Of a stretch of 64,000 nt of DNA, positions 31,136 through 43,381 are shown in pieces. The stretch comes from Cinnamomum chago (lineage: Eukaryota; Streptophyta; Magnoliopsida; Laurales; Lauraceae). The notes under the pieces are model-generated. The model searched no databases. It worked only from the letters and a program-made list of their open reading frames with translations, and had not been told where the DNA came from. The position numbers and the translations under genes are program-made. The DNA is taken from assembly GCA_038049695.1 (NCBI GenBank), contig CP142457.1, positions 59,454,501-59,518,500 on the forward strand, in the 5' to 3' direction. Each line of letters starts with the position of its first letter. Position 1 is the first letter of the stretch.

Positions 31136-34100
31136 TGTAACGCCCCAATTCCGGATACCGATATACTCGTTCGACTACCCGAAATTGGCGCGCTACTTCC
31201 CGGAAAATCCGAGAACTTCCAAGATCGTAGGCCGCAGTGAGGTCCAATTTAAAACTTTTTGACCAACATAGTTATAACATTTAAATTGCGGAAGCATAAC
31301 GATTTAAACAATGCGGAAGCAATAGTATCGAGATGTAAATTTAAGTGTGAGCAAAACATAGTCTATTAAATGATTCAATGTAAATTCAAAGTTATACATT
31401 TTCCATTCTACCCTTCTCACTACAAATGTCACTCAAAACCCAAAATAACATAAACTCTCAGAACCCTGGAGTGTACTCCTCGCCCTCCGGCTCGACGTCC
31501 GTGTCGGCCGGGCCCCAAGCGTACTCTCCTGCCACGGGTGCCTCCACTAAGGCTAATGCGTCGTCGGGAATCTCTGGGTCAAGGCCTAAGCACCATAGAA
31601 TGGGTCAGATCTAAACGATCTGGCAAGATACAGCATACTACTAACATAGCATATATATATCAAAGGAATTAAAGACGGGTACATAAGTTAAATGAATAAC
31701 AAGGGAAAAGAACTAGGCAGTTGTGCATTTAAATCATAAGGAATCAGTATAAATAGAAAACATCTAAACTACTACAAACAAGGTGGCACATTCACACGAG
31801 CTGGAATACCGCGGGATATTATGCCGCGGCCCTCCCATACTGAACACAGTCGCGGTGGGGAATCTCACCAGGGAATAACTAATCCCGAATATCACTCATC
31901 AACTCATCATCTCATCACTCCAGATCGGCACGGTATGACACCTTGCCGTCTTAACCACACAGCTCATCATGATAGCTCCTCAATACTCAACTAGCTCCTA
32001 CCGAGGATGATCAGTCCACCGGCTGAGCTTAAATCAACCGAGTGAATGTTCATGCCGACTCGAGAATAACTCTAAGGTCTGTGTCTGTTTAGGCTTTGCC
32101 TTGCATGAACAAGGTCCTAACAATACCTCTATAAGGTCCACACATCTTAATTCAGTCTCTGGATCTTATTCAAGATCCAGGCCCACTCGTTGGATCCATA
32201 CCAAGGCCCATCAGTACATGGCCTGGTCTAAAACCGTCCAAACGAGGCAACCAATCCATCTACTACTGACAAACAGTTCCATTATAATCCATATAACTTA
32301 ACAGTCCAATAGAAACTATCTCTTCAAGCTAAAGGGTTCACATCACCACACTTAGGCCCAATAAGGGCCCGCCTAGACACAGACACGGGTCAATGATCTC
32401 CGAAGTCACATCATCGGGTCACCTCTAGATACCCTAGGTTCAGGTCTTCCATTTATGTTCAATTAATGGTAAGCAGCTATTCTAAAGATCTAAGAATGAC
32501 AATAAATGATAACAGTGAAGTATAAACTTCAATCAGAGAATCAACGGGAAATCCAACGGTCCAATCCTAGGTAATGGGCCACTTTAGGTTCGGGTCTATC
32601 TCCGGTAATTCGATCTCTAAACGATGTCATTAATGCCGTAAAATATTGTATTTGGTGCTTAGTTAGTTAATGGCATCTATGACAACTCTTAGAGGTCGAA
32701 TCATCTTAGATTATCAACCAAAACTCTAAACAGTGGTCCCCGCGAGTCAAGGTTGAGCCACACCGTTGACTCGGGCTTAGGACACTGATAAATACTCATT
32801 TGGATGGTCAATGGGCCCCACAACTGATCATATCTCCTAAATGTTGAAAACTGGAACAATCAGGGTTTTCCAGGTGAACCTGATGTGTTGTGAGCTCGGT
32901 TGATTTCCTGGCCTGGAAGATCAACCGAGATCACTGACAAACCTGAATCAGGCTTCCTGGACAACTCAATTCGTTTTTAAAGGCTTACAGCGTGTCCGGT
33001 CAAACAACCTGGCCTGGATGATTGACCGCATACTCTGAAAACCTTAGAACGATTGATGTTCCCGCTTTAAACATCACCTAAAGTAAAATCCTAAGTATCA
33101 AGTCCATTTGGGTGTAAGGAGTCTGAGTTTTGATTGAAGAACCAACTTTCAGTCACTTCCTGCACAAACAGCGTGAATCGGGTCAACCGGTGCGAGACCA
33201 GGTCAACCCGACTATTTGAAATGAAATTTGTGCAAGAAATGGCTAAGGGCCAGTTTTCCAAGAAATCCCAGTGTGGCCGGTTAACCGGCCTGCATAGTCC
33301 GGTTAACCGGCTGCACTGCAGCAAGCCCCTGCAGGAACTTAACTGGGAGCTACCCTTCCAGAAATTTCAGTGTGGCCGGTTAACCGGCCTGCATAGTCTG
33401 GTTAACCGGCTGCACGAAACCTGGGATTTTTCCAGGTTCTGCAGTCCCTCTGTTTTGGCTCCACTTCCACCCAAACTACTTCCAATCCATTCCAAACATC
33501 TCCAAACCATCTCCAAACATAGATTAACTCCAAAGCCCAACAAATAACCCTACTTGGACCCATTGATCTACCAAATGGGGGGTGAAAACCCCCATCCATC
33601 AATGCCATTTCCATCCAAGAATACACAAACAAGCTCAGGTAGAAACTAAACCATAACAGAACATCAAATGAAATGGAAAACTACTGAATCATGAACTAAA
33701 ATACACATCCTAAGTTATGAGTATGATGCACTTGCCTTTTAGCTTGAGAGAGAGAGTTGTAGAGAGAAAACAGAGCAATAGAAATGAAAACCAGCTGAAG
33801 AAGAAGGTGTTACAGCAGCAGTAGCAGAAGTGCAGCAGCTGCAACTTCTTTAATGTAACTCCCAGCAGAGTAGCAGCAGCTCCTCAATAAGATCCCAGCA
33901 ATAACAGTGAATGGGAAGAAGAGGAGATGATATAGCAGCAGATGTAAGTGGAGTTTCCAGCACCAGCAGATGGGAGAAATGAAGAGGAAAGATGGAGTAA
34001 AAGGAGCAGGTGGCTGATGTAGCTGGAATGAAGAAGACACAGCAACAGTAATGGCTCCAGGGAATTCCAGCAGAAATAACAATGAAGGAGAAGAAGAGGA

Positions 34101-34725
34101 GTTCAGCAGTAGCCTCAAGATGGAGTTTCCAGCAACAGTAGCTGGTTCTTATCTCAAACGTAGGGGAGGAGAGGAATGAAGGGAAGGTAGTTGGGAGTGG
34201 TTTTCTTGGGAAGAGGGCTGGAAGTTGTCTTGGGAAGGGGGCTGCTTAGGGTTTAGTGTTTTATTGCAAATGGGGGTTAAGAGATATTATATAGGTCTAG
34301 GGGGGAGTGGTTAAGGACTAAGATACCCTTAGGGTTTAGTGGGATTAGGGTTAGGGTTTGAGGGTAGTTGGGTCATTAGGGAAGAAGGTTCTAGAGAGCA
34401 CCTTTAGCTTACACTAACCCTCTTAATTAACTTAATTAATTAGACTCTACTAACTAAGCCTAAGATTAACACAACACCCAACTTAATTAAAAACACTAAC
34501 CCACTAAGTTAACCTAACTAACTTAGGAAATCTAACTAGTCCATCTAATTAGCCCCAAATAAACTCAATTAAAACAGTAATTAACAATGATTAGCCATAA
34601 TTAGCAATAATTAGCGAAGATTAACGAAGATTATCAAAATTAAACAATAATTAACATAGATTAGAGTTAATTAGTCTATAAAATAGCCCTTAGAGGGCCC
34701 ACCAAGGGTGGGACCTCACACTATA
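31131..34725. mobile_element. 3.6-kb solo LTR inserted in copia pol, 5-bp TSD
   Basis: Positions 31136-34720 run from TGTAACGCCCC to GGACCTCACA, with canonical TG...CA ends and the perfect duplication ctata at 31131-31135 and 34721-34725. Removing it restores copia coding (NKLY-ITDQPFSLRG). There is no convincing gag or pol inside, which fits one long LTR left by recombination, probably of a gypsy-type element. The minus strand carries a TATA-like motif (cctatataatatctc near 34290), so the element may read leftward. Its sequence includes cag/agc-rich tracts (33.8-34.1 kb), a taatta-rich tract (34.4-34.7 kb) and a palindrome cluster near 33.3 kb. A non-coding LARD-type element is an alternative. 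Confidence 0.85.
33277..33412. repeat. Cluster of ccggttaaccgg palindromes inside solo LTR
   Basis: The perfect 12-bp palindrome ccggttaaccgg occurs about three times, and a fourth site differs by one base (ctggttaaccgg). They are arranged as two near-identical modules separated by about 98 bp. Related half-sites (gggtcaaccggtg, caggtcaacccg) lie just upstream at 33180-33210. No function is known to me. Confidence 0.9.
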
Positions 34726-34758
34726 TATCACTGATCAGCCGTTTAGCTTGCGGGGGGC

Positions 34759-35029
34759 TGTTGACCAATCCAGTCACACAATGACCGTGGCCCATTTAGC
34801 CCATCACAACTTCAATCATGATAGATAATGATCTTCTCTTCTATGTTTACATGATCTCATTGTATCCATCCTTGTCATGTATGATCCTTGACTAATAGGA
34901 TCTTGATATGATATCTTTGTATGTATCCCTATTATATAGGATCTAGGATCTTTCAAGAATCTGAATACTGTAATATAAATACACTATCAATACAAGGTTT
35001 GTATATGTTCTGATCATAGAACTCTGTTA
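34759..35029 (+). repeat. 3' LTR of copia element
   Basis: 271 bp, same length as the 5' LTR, starting tgttgacc after a G-rich tract and ending ctctgtta just before the ctaac duplication. The few differences from the 5' LTR indicate a fairly recent insertion. Confidence 0.95.
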
Positions 35030-35095
35030 CTAACATGTGGTAAACCACAGGTACTATTGTATGTGAGGAGGGTAAGTTGATCAAGTCAGCTTGCA

Positions 35096-35096
<1 letters not shown>

Positions 35097-35124
<28 letters not shown>
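35097..35124. repeat. (GA)n microsatellite
   Basis: About 14 uninterrupted GA dinucleotides. Confidence 0.9.
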
Positions 35125-35127
<3 letters not shown>

Positions 35128-35931
35128 AGATTTATTCTAAAAAGAACTGTCCAAGCATAAGATCACGCAGACTAGTATGCGGGGCCTATTTTATGCATAC
35201 CAATCACTAGAAGGGGTGATGAAAAGATCATTCTAACCATTTGATCTATGACCCTCAAATTTTATAGTTTTTGAAGACATTGATTTTCTTTTTTTCAATC
35301 CACTAGTAATGATTGGAATAGTGTCAAATTTCGGCATCTTGCAATTCACTTTCTATTGACTATTGATATGGCCTTTCACAGTCGAACAAGCACACTGACA
35401 TAAATTATCATATCAATAGAGAAAATATAGAACCTAATGAACTAGTAGAAGTACTAGTATCTGAATTTGTTTGGTCAGATACTCAGAGCGGATATATTCA
35501 ACAAAAGCTTAAGCTCACAACATTAGTTTGATATGGTCAACAAGGGTCAGTAGCTTAATGTTACAAAATGAGTCATGGCATGTGAATTAATGTCTGACTC
35601 AAACCCAAAGATGTATCAGCCCACTTATGCTAATTTGTATACAAGCTCTATCACGAGAAAATGTAATTAATTGACAATCTTAATGCAAATGGATCTTCTA
35701 CTACTATTGCTGTCTAACCTAAATTTCTCAATGTATTGTAATATCATCTAAAAGGTTTTTTTTTTTCCCTAAAAAGCCGCCCAAAACCCAAGTAGGTTCA
35801 AACTTGATTTCTTGCATATAGTCAGGAAGTATTTTCAAGAATAGGCAGACCGCTCCTAACTTGAAAATGGTCCACCTTGTTGAAAATAAGGCTATAGAAA
35901 TAGAGGCTACTGTCAAGTTAACTAAATAAAA

Positions 35932-36322
35932 ACAGTAATACCCGATCTATGAATCTTGAAACCGTGTATTGTTGGCGGAATTCGAAGAGTATCAGTGGTA
36001 ATAGGAATTTGGCTGAGGCACGTCTGATGACCCTCTCTTTAAGATAAATTTCATCCTTCGGGATAAAATCCAAATGCAAAGATTCTTGGCAGAACCGTCT
36101 CTGAGATATAACTGTCTTCTCTTGATTCAGGCTTGATCGCACATCAAGTCTGAGATTAGAATACTCAAATGAAGAGGCTTGAATGAAGAACAGAGGATCC
36201 CTTGTCCAAAACTTGGACAACTACTTATATAATACGAGATATATGTCCGTTGGGCCGTGATAAATGTCCATTGAGCTAGATAAATACAATTAATGACATT
36301 AATCCACAACACTTCCCCATTT
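35932..36322 (-). mobile_element. Possible LTR fragment with polypurine tract, antisense
   Basis: On the minus strand a purine tract, aaatggggaag (36312-36322), is followed immediately by tgttgtggattaatg (from 36311 down), which looks like an LTR start. A TATA box, tatataag (36224-36231), lies about 80 bp on. I could not find the other LTR, the downstream end or a TSD. It could be a solo or truncated 3' LTR, or chance. Confidence 0.3.
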
Positions 36323-37670
36323 ATAAAAGAAGTAGAAGAAAAGGACAACACAGCTTTTTGAAAATTAAAAGATATATAAAAAAAAAAACTTTTTAAAATT
36401 ATTTGAAACACATAAAAAAACCAACACACCTAAAAGCATGTGAGATTTTAAGGGTTTGAAAAGCTGGAAACTATCCCATTAATACAGCTTATCTTGTCTC
36501 GAAGGCTTTAAAGTAGTCAAACTCCTATTCAGTAAATTGTGCATCATCAATTAGAGGGATTATACAATCGGAATGGATGTCAAATTTGAGTTCGTGCTAA
36601 CTATGGGTGATATTAAATTAATTAGTGTAAAACGCTATTTACCTAAGAAAGAAGAAAATAAAATGCAAATGGCTCATATTGATTATAGGAAGAGACAGAT
36701 GGTTACAAACCCTGACCCAGAAACAGTATTGCTTCTACTTTTAAAAGTGCAGAAACCAATCCAGCAAACAAGTGTGTGGTTGGTTGTTGTATATTCCCTA
36801 ACTTTTGCTTTGTGGGTCACGGTATTTATGAGTCCAACTTAGTTATTGTTCAATCCAATCCACATTCGCCAATTGGGTAAATTTCTTTTTTGACTTTTCA
36901 TTCTAAAAAGGCAATTGAGAAAGTGCATTAACTGGCATAAAATTTTACATAATTTGCAAATGTCGATGAGATGAAATAATATTTCCCTATGAAATCCGGT
37001 ATTCTATATGTTATTTCTTCCTTTGAAGCAAGTCCTCGTGCCGTAATTTTCAGAGAGGAGTGGTAGCCAATCAATAACAGACTCCATGTGGTCACTCCTC
37101 TTTTTACATTTTCATCCAAGTTTCAAAGTGTCGTTGAAGAATATAATGGTAGGAGTTGCCTGTGGGACTACTGATGGTGATGTGAGGCACTTGGAGAGGT
37201 TGGCAAGCTAGAGATGAGTGATCTCCATGCGTCGGAAGGCTGTCCCATTCTAGCAATACATAAACGAGAATTATTATGCAGATTTTTTCGTCGCATGTTT
37301 CCACCCAATGACAGGTCCCACTCATCATTTTCTCATCATCCTAACCAGCAACTAGCAACAAAGGCCTGTACATGGAAAAGTTTATAAAAGCTAGATTGAA
37401 ACAGTAATGCTATGTAGATTTAGAATTAGTATAGAAAAAAGAAAAAAAAAAAAAAGGGATAATGATGATGATAATTGAAGATTCTATCCAAATAAAAAAA
37501 ATGTTAAGTGTGCATGGATGTGTGAGTTTGAGTCTACTATAAAGCCCGAATTAAAAATAAAAAATAAAAAAATCTGCTGCCTACTTTAGAAAAGGAAGGC
37601 AATCTAGAAATAATAGAGAGAATTTAAATACATATGTATACTCATGCATATATATATATATATATATATA
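36323..37670. other. Gene-free intergenic stretch
   Basis: Only short, low-complexity open frames. No domain, splice pattern or delimited repeat is visible apart from short A-runs and a (ta)n run near 37649-37670. Confidence 0.5.
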
Positions 37671-37827
37671 TGGAAGATGCTCCTATGAGAGATATTTCTC
37701 ACCTTATATGAGAGATAGGGGTGGGAGCCCTCACATTTAAGTTGCTGGCATTGGATATGGATGTGAGGGCCCCCACCTTATATTTCTCATAGTAAGGTAG
37801 AGAGCATCTCTCATATGAGCATCTCCA
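37671..37827. mobile_element. Foldback MITE in a TA-repeat target
   Basis: The left arm (tggaagatgctcctatgaga) and right arm (tctcatatgagcatctcca) form inverted repeats of about 35 bp that continue inward (tttctcacctta against taaggtagagag). Both sides are flanked by (ta)n. It is about 157 bp, with no coding content. The arms differ from those of the foldback family at 26580 and 43382. Confidence 0.75.
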
Positions 37828-39424
37828 TATATATATATATTATTTATATATATTAAAGCAAATGGGGAGTTGGGCTCTGAAGGGTGCCACATCATTCCTA
37901 AAAAATCTCTATTTTTAAAGAGGGTTACTCTTTCTCTCATAAAACCTCTCTCATAAGAGATTTTTATGAACGTTTGAATTTAAGTCTTATTTCTTGCAAT
38001 TATCCAAATTATAAGCAAATCTTTACAGCCGGTTTGTTTGCTTTTCCTTAGATATTCAATCATCAACGGTTTGATTTCTTTTCCCTAGATCTTCAATCAT
38101 CAATGGATCCCATGTTAAATGTGTTTTGTGGGCCCTACCGATGATTGAAATCCAAACTGTTGCTCATTTACTCTCCTTTCATTTTTCCCCCTAAATGGAT
38201 GGATCCAGTAGTGGGCACCAGTTCATATTAAATATATTTCAAAATTGGACTCCAGTATTTGATGAAATCTCAATGGCCTTCTCTTAAACCCTTTTTTCTA
38301 AGAGTGGGCCCCACTGATGGAGGGAGGCAAGCCTATTGGTCGTTGCCTGATTTCTTAATGGATGCAAATCAATTAGTGAGCCCCGCACATTTAACTTTTT
38401 TCTACAGTGGGACCCGCTCATGGATTATGCATAGATATTAGTTTTCTAGGTCAATATTGATTATGGATTATTCTCTCTTTCAACACCATCTATCTTCCAT
38501 CCTCTCAAGATTGTCATCTTTTTATTTTAATATTTGGGGCCCACCTTTCAACAATTCACACTGATAAATTTTTCATTAAAAATATCATTTTCTTTTAGTT
38601 TCCAAATAGAGCTCTACTCTATTCAGAGATTGTCACACATGAACGAAAATCAAACTCGACCTTCTAGTAGACCACCACATGGATGGGCTTGCGATAAAAA
38701 TGTTTTGAGGTTAGAGTTTTTTTTATTGAAACTTATATGCATCATTTTCTGATCTAATTATATAGACAAATGACTCTAGGTTTGCCCCACCATAATTACA
38801 CTTCCGTGGGCCCACATGGACTCATAATTAAGATATATATACATTGATCCAAGGTTGGCCAATTATTACTAGGATCAAATAACACTAGCCTATGGTTTTA
38901 AAGTCTCATAATTTATGGCTTTTAAAGTTAAGATGTTTATACATTTTTTTTTTAAAGATCTAGAGCTAAAAAACGGTTTGATCGATTCTAAAATGGTATT
39001 AGTGCTACTTCAAAGGGGTAGAGAAGAAATTTGTGCGGAGGGATTGAAATGACCATTGGCCTATGTGAAGATAACACTTGTATTTATGATTGAAGATGTG
39101 TTGACTGTTTTTATATAAATATGTATGAATATATTCTTATATGTTTATATTTGATATCTCATAAATTAAAAATGTAATATCTTACTTTTTGCCTCCGGAC
39201 TAAGCACGGAACGTTGTTGTTAGTATATATATATATATCTAAGGGAATGTGGTGTCCCTTCGTTTAACCACAGGCCTCCAAAGTTCCATCCCTCAATTCA
39301 TAGCATACATGAAAACACATGTCAGTATCTCCTCTGTCTCCACTCCCCTCTCTCTCCACTCCCACTCTCACTAACTGACCCACATAACTTCAAAAAAATA
39401 AAATAATAATAATAACCCAATACG
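37828..39424. other. Gene-free intergenic stretch
   Basis: Contains a short imperfect tandem copy near 38045-38109 (attcaatcatcaacgg and cttcaatcatcaatgg). Several 'ggggcccac' segments typical of this genome's intergenic DNA are present. No gene is visible. Confidence 0.45.
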
Positions 39425-40410
39425 TCTCTCTAATCAGACGCTGGATGGTGGGCCAAATAGGGCGGCCCACCTCACACGGGTCCACCACCTACTAGGTCAC
39501 CCGTGGGTCCTCTTTCGGATCCACGGATCAGATGGGTCATTGGGTGGCCCACCTGGGTCCCGGTATCAACGCAAAAAAATCAAGCCCTCATCGATTCAAC
39601 CCAACCAAACACCCTGGAATAATCAGAACCAAACACCCAAATAAATTCAAATCCCTCTAAACAAACAACTTGGGTCCTCGACCAGATCGTGATCGGATCA
39701 ACTAGTGAGTCCCACAACAATCTGCTGCAAAATTGATTTCATTCCTAAAACACGTCATCTCCCTCTCTTTGATAAGACGCTGGAACATGGCCCACCTCGC
39801 ACGGGTCTACCACCTACTGGGTCGCCAGTGGGTCCTCCTTATGTTCCACGGATCAGATGGGTCATTGGGTGACCCACCTGGGTCCTGGCATCAACGCAAG
39901 AAAATCAAGCCCTCACCGAATCCTTCTAACCAAACACATTGGAATAATCATAACCAAACACCGAAATAAATTCAAATCCCCCTAAACAAACAACTTGGGT
40001 CCTCGACCAGATCGGAGATCGGATCAACCAGTGAGTCCCACAACAAACTGCTGCAAAACTGATTTTGTTCCTAAAACACGTACTTTCCCTCTCTCTGATC
40101 AGACGCTGGATGGTGTGCCAAACAAGGCTCACCTCGTATGAGTCCACCACCTACTGGGTGGCCCACCTGGGTCCCAGAATCAAAGCAAGAAAATCAAGCC
40201 CTCATTAAATCCTCCCAAACAAACACCCTGAAATAATCAAAACCAAACACCCAGATAAATTCAAATCCCCTCAAACAAACAACTTGAGTCCTCGACCAGA
40301 TCACAATCGGATCAACCAATAGTCTTACAACAATCTGCTGCAAAACTGATTTTGTTCCTAAAACACGTCCTCTCCCTTTCTCTGATCAGACGCTGGATGG
40401 TGGGCCAATA
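39425..40410. repeat. Tandem array of a ~330-bp unit, about three copies
   Basis: The marker word cagacgctgga (or its variant) recurs at 39435, 39774, 40100 and 40387, giving spacings of 339, 326 and 287. Units share 'gacccacctgggtcc', 'aaaatcaagccctca', 'gggtcctcgaccagatc' and 'aaaacacg'. The third unit lacks about 45-60 bp after 'ctactgggt'. A fourth unit is only started. This is satellite-like with no coding content. Confidence 0.93.
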
Positions 40411-40705
40411 TGCACTTGTCAGGTTAAATCATAGAGTGATATATAGTGATTTCTTTGGCAAGTCCTTCATTGAACATAAAGAATCTAAATGCAATTGCAA
40501 AGAAAAATTGAAAAAAAAAAAAGGGGAGAAAATAATATTTTAAACCAATTAATGACCTCAAGTTTACAATAGCAACAAAACAAATGATGCCAACAGCTAC
40601 ATACCTCCCTGTTTAGTAAGTATTTTGAACCCGACCTTTGCAAAGCTTCTATAGCTAAGATCACAACGAAAATAATTTGAGAAATTTTTATTTGATATAT
40701 ATATA

Positions 40706-41690
40706 TTATTTTTGCTTTTCTCTGCTCCAATGTAGATTATAAGATAAAACTTTTGGGCCTTCCTAAAAAATTTATATAAAATATATATATATATTATGTT
40801 TGCTTTTCTGTTCTCCAATAAACTTTTGGGCCTTCCTAAAAAAATAGAATCCCTAGTGAGGCAGTCTACCGGCTTGAATCCAATACAAAACTGGGTTCGG
40901 TTTAATAAGTGGGCTTGGACATGAACATGGACATGCTTTTGGGTTGAAAGAGCTAGATCCAGATCCTTTAGAGTCCGAGTCCATAACAATCCAAATCCAA
41001 TTCTAGGTCAGAAGCCGATTAGACTCTACCATTTGTATTTTGTTTGTGTGTTGTGTGTGTATATAAATATATATATATATATATATAATGAAATAATATT
41101 AACATATATGGAGCGCTACAAGCCCTTTTTGGAATGTGCATTTTGTACTTTGGGATATATTCTTATTCTATTTCAAGGGTTTTCTTTTTCACTTAGTTTC
41201 TTATGATTTTGAATACTTTCATTTTATACGTTTAAATCCATAATTTTGTTCATATTTAATACAATGTTATGATCACGTCATCACAATTTTCAAATTAATG
41301 AATTATATATTTTTTATAAAGATTGATTTTGATTGCAATTTTGACTATCTCAGTATGATTCATATAAAATAATATTATTTTAAACTTTATAACTTTTAAT
41401 TATAAATCATTTAACCCATGCTAAGATTGGGCAAAAGCCTTAAAAAAATAGGAAAACTCCTTTTACAACTTTTCCTCTGCTAAGAGCGGAGGAAACCCTG
41501 CATTTGCTACTTTGTCTTAAGAAAAACTACTTTTGCAACTTTTCCTCCTGTAAGAGTGGAGGAAAACCTGCATTTGCCACTTACCTTTGTTAAAAGCTCC
41601 TTTTACAACTTTTATTTTTGCAAAGGGCCATTTGCAACTTTTCATCATCTAAGAGCGGAGGAAAACCTGCATTTACTACTCTGCACTAAT
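40706..41690 (+). repeat. Long dispersed repeat, block A
   Basis: This block is colinear with 43005-44215: shared text includes 'ggagcgctacaagccctttt', 'cattttgtactttgggatat', 'ttcttcacttagtttcttatg'-type sequence and 'gattgcaattttgac'. It ends in about three tandem variants of a unit containing 'aacttttcctctgctaagag' and 'cctgcatttgctac'. It could be a non-autonomous element or an old segmental duplication. Confidence 0.8.
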
Positions 41691-42092
41691 CAGGGGCCCA
41701 TATGGTGATTATCATCAAACTGTGGGGCCAATATGTTTAAAAAACAGGGGCTTGTACATGTGGGGCCCATGGTTTGGTTGTGTAGGGTCAGGGAACTGGT
41801 GATCCGTGGGTTAGGTGGGCCATACCACAACATTCACACTTGACTAGAGATCCAATCCCAAAAAAATGGATACTACACTCAATTTGTTTTTAAAACACGA
41901 TCAATAATTTGAGAAGGGTTTAAGAATTTTGATTATGTTACCAAATGCCATTGATCAATGTGGGGTCCATTTGACTTGGGCTATAAATCATCTTTCAACT
42001 CTTTTGCACTCGCTTCCTAATAATCACACTTGTCTACGTTTTGTAAGCCTTTGAATTGATCATGCAAATTAAATTGGGCACATACTATTTTG

Positions 42093-42277
42093 TCCATTTG
42101 ATTTTAAATTTTTTGGGTAACCCATCCAAGGGGCCTGAGACCTAAGAGAGAGCCCGCACTCGCAAGAAAAGGGCTCAAACAAGTGAAAAGAAGAGGCATA
42201 CTAAAGGTTCGAATCCTGGGTAGAGCCGGGTGAGAATTGCCGCCACTTACCAGCCGTTCTTATCCATCTGATTTTAA
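42093..42277 (-). mobile_element. tRNA-derived SINE with ~15-bp TSD
   Basis: Direct repeats tccatttgattttaa (42093-42107) and tccatctgattttaa (42263-42277, one mismatch) bracket 155 bp. On the minus strand the insert begins with a tRNA-like head: box A-like tggtaagtggcgg, then box B-like ggattcgaacc about 23 bp later. It ends in an A-rich tail (the T-run at 42108-42113 on plus). This layout is that of a SINE transcribed by RNA polymerase III. I cannot name the family. Confidence 0.8.
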
Positions 42278-43004
42278 GTAAGGCTAACCACTTTGGATCA
42301 CATCGTCATTGATAGCCTCATTGTAAAACTGAAATCATTTAAATTAAGTTGAAAATACAAATAGAGCTCAATCTAAGGGTTAAAAGTGTCAACCTAAACC
42401 ATTAGCAGGTAGGTTAGGTTGGTGTTGGTGAAGCAACTCATATTGCAACTACTTGAGTTGATCGTCCCAAATTGGTTCGGTCAAATAAAAAGCATGGACT
42501 AAAAATTCTTATTAATTTTTTTTTTTTTTTTTTTTTTTGGTAACTGGAATAGATTTCAATCATTTTTATTTTAAATATAAATTCCAATCTATTGAAAATA
42601 GTTTAGTATATTGAGTCTAGCCCAACTTAAGTACATGACAACTAAGCCCAAGCCCAACCATAAATCTTCTCGGGTTTCAATACCTATTTGAGTAAGCTGG
42701 GCCATGTGGGCTCAGGATTAGCCTGCCCCAAACTTGCACTCTGTATATGCCCCAAGTGTTATATGGTGGATGAGTAGGCACAATACTTTCCATGTGAATG
42801 CCTAACGGCCAATATACAGCTCAAATTCAATATTGCAACTTGATTTAACAGATGGCAGCCAGTTGGTTGATTACTACTCAATCAAGCAAGTTAATCATGT
42901 GCTCAAGTACTGTTAATTATCCCATCAACTTCCCAAATTAGGAGACAAGATTACAAGACGAGGAATGAATGTAAAATCAACTCAAAGCTTTTGGATCTTA
43001 GTAA

Positions 43005-43330
43005 AAATATTTTCTTCTCTCCAACAGAGATTATAATATGGTAGAATGGATGTAACATCAACTAAAAGCTTTTGGATCTTTGTAATTTTTCTTTTTTTTT
43101 TTTTTTTTGCTTTTCTCCTCTCCCATATAGATTACAAGATGGTGGGGGTGGATGGAACATCAAATCAGTCTACCTGCTTGTATCCAATATAGAACTGAGT
43201 TCAGTTTAAGTGGGCCTGGACATGATTTTGGGTTAAAAGAGCTGGACTCATATCCTTGTTTAGGGTGCGAACCCTTAACGAACCAAATGCAATTCTAGGT
43301 TAGAAGCCAATTAGACGCTACCATTTGTAT

Positions 43331-43381
<51 letters not shown>

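Larger units (their letters stand above)
28279..35034 (+). mobile_element. Nested copia LTR retrotransposon with 5-bp TSD
   Basis: Two 271-bp LTRs (28284-28554 and 34759-35029) differ at only about ten positions and are flanked by the perfect duplication ctaac (28279-28283 and 35030-35034). A primer-binding site complementary to initiator tRNA-Met (tggtatcagagc) follows the 5' LTR. A G-rich tract precedes the 3' LTR. The interior is rearranged: the front is TRIM-like, gag, protease and most of integrase are missing, pol carries stops, and a 3.6-kb solo LTR splits the last codons of pol. It cannot transpose by itself. Excluding TSDs, the element spans 28284-35029. Confidence 0.95.

Noticed and set aside
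33134..33547. 137-residue open frame with a repeated RLTGLH motif
   Set aside because: It lies inside the solo LTR, and the motif is the translation of the palindrome modules. No independent coding evidence.
35097..35124. GA repeat as part of the copia element
   Set aside because: It lies outside the ctaac duplication that ends the element.
36573..36842. 89-residue open frame in intergenic DNA
   Set aside because: Ends in a hydrophobic stretch but has no recognisable family, splice sites or neighbouring exons; its length is expected by chance.
42206..42224. ggttcgaatcctggg as part of a plus-strand tRNA gene
   Set aside because: No cloverleaf could be formed. On the other strand it is box B of a SINE with a TSD.
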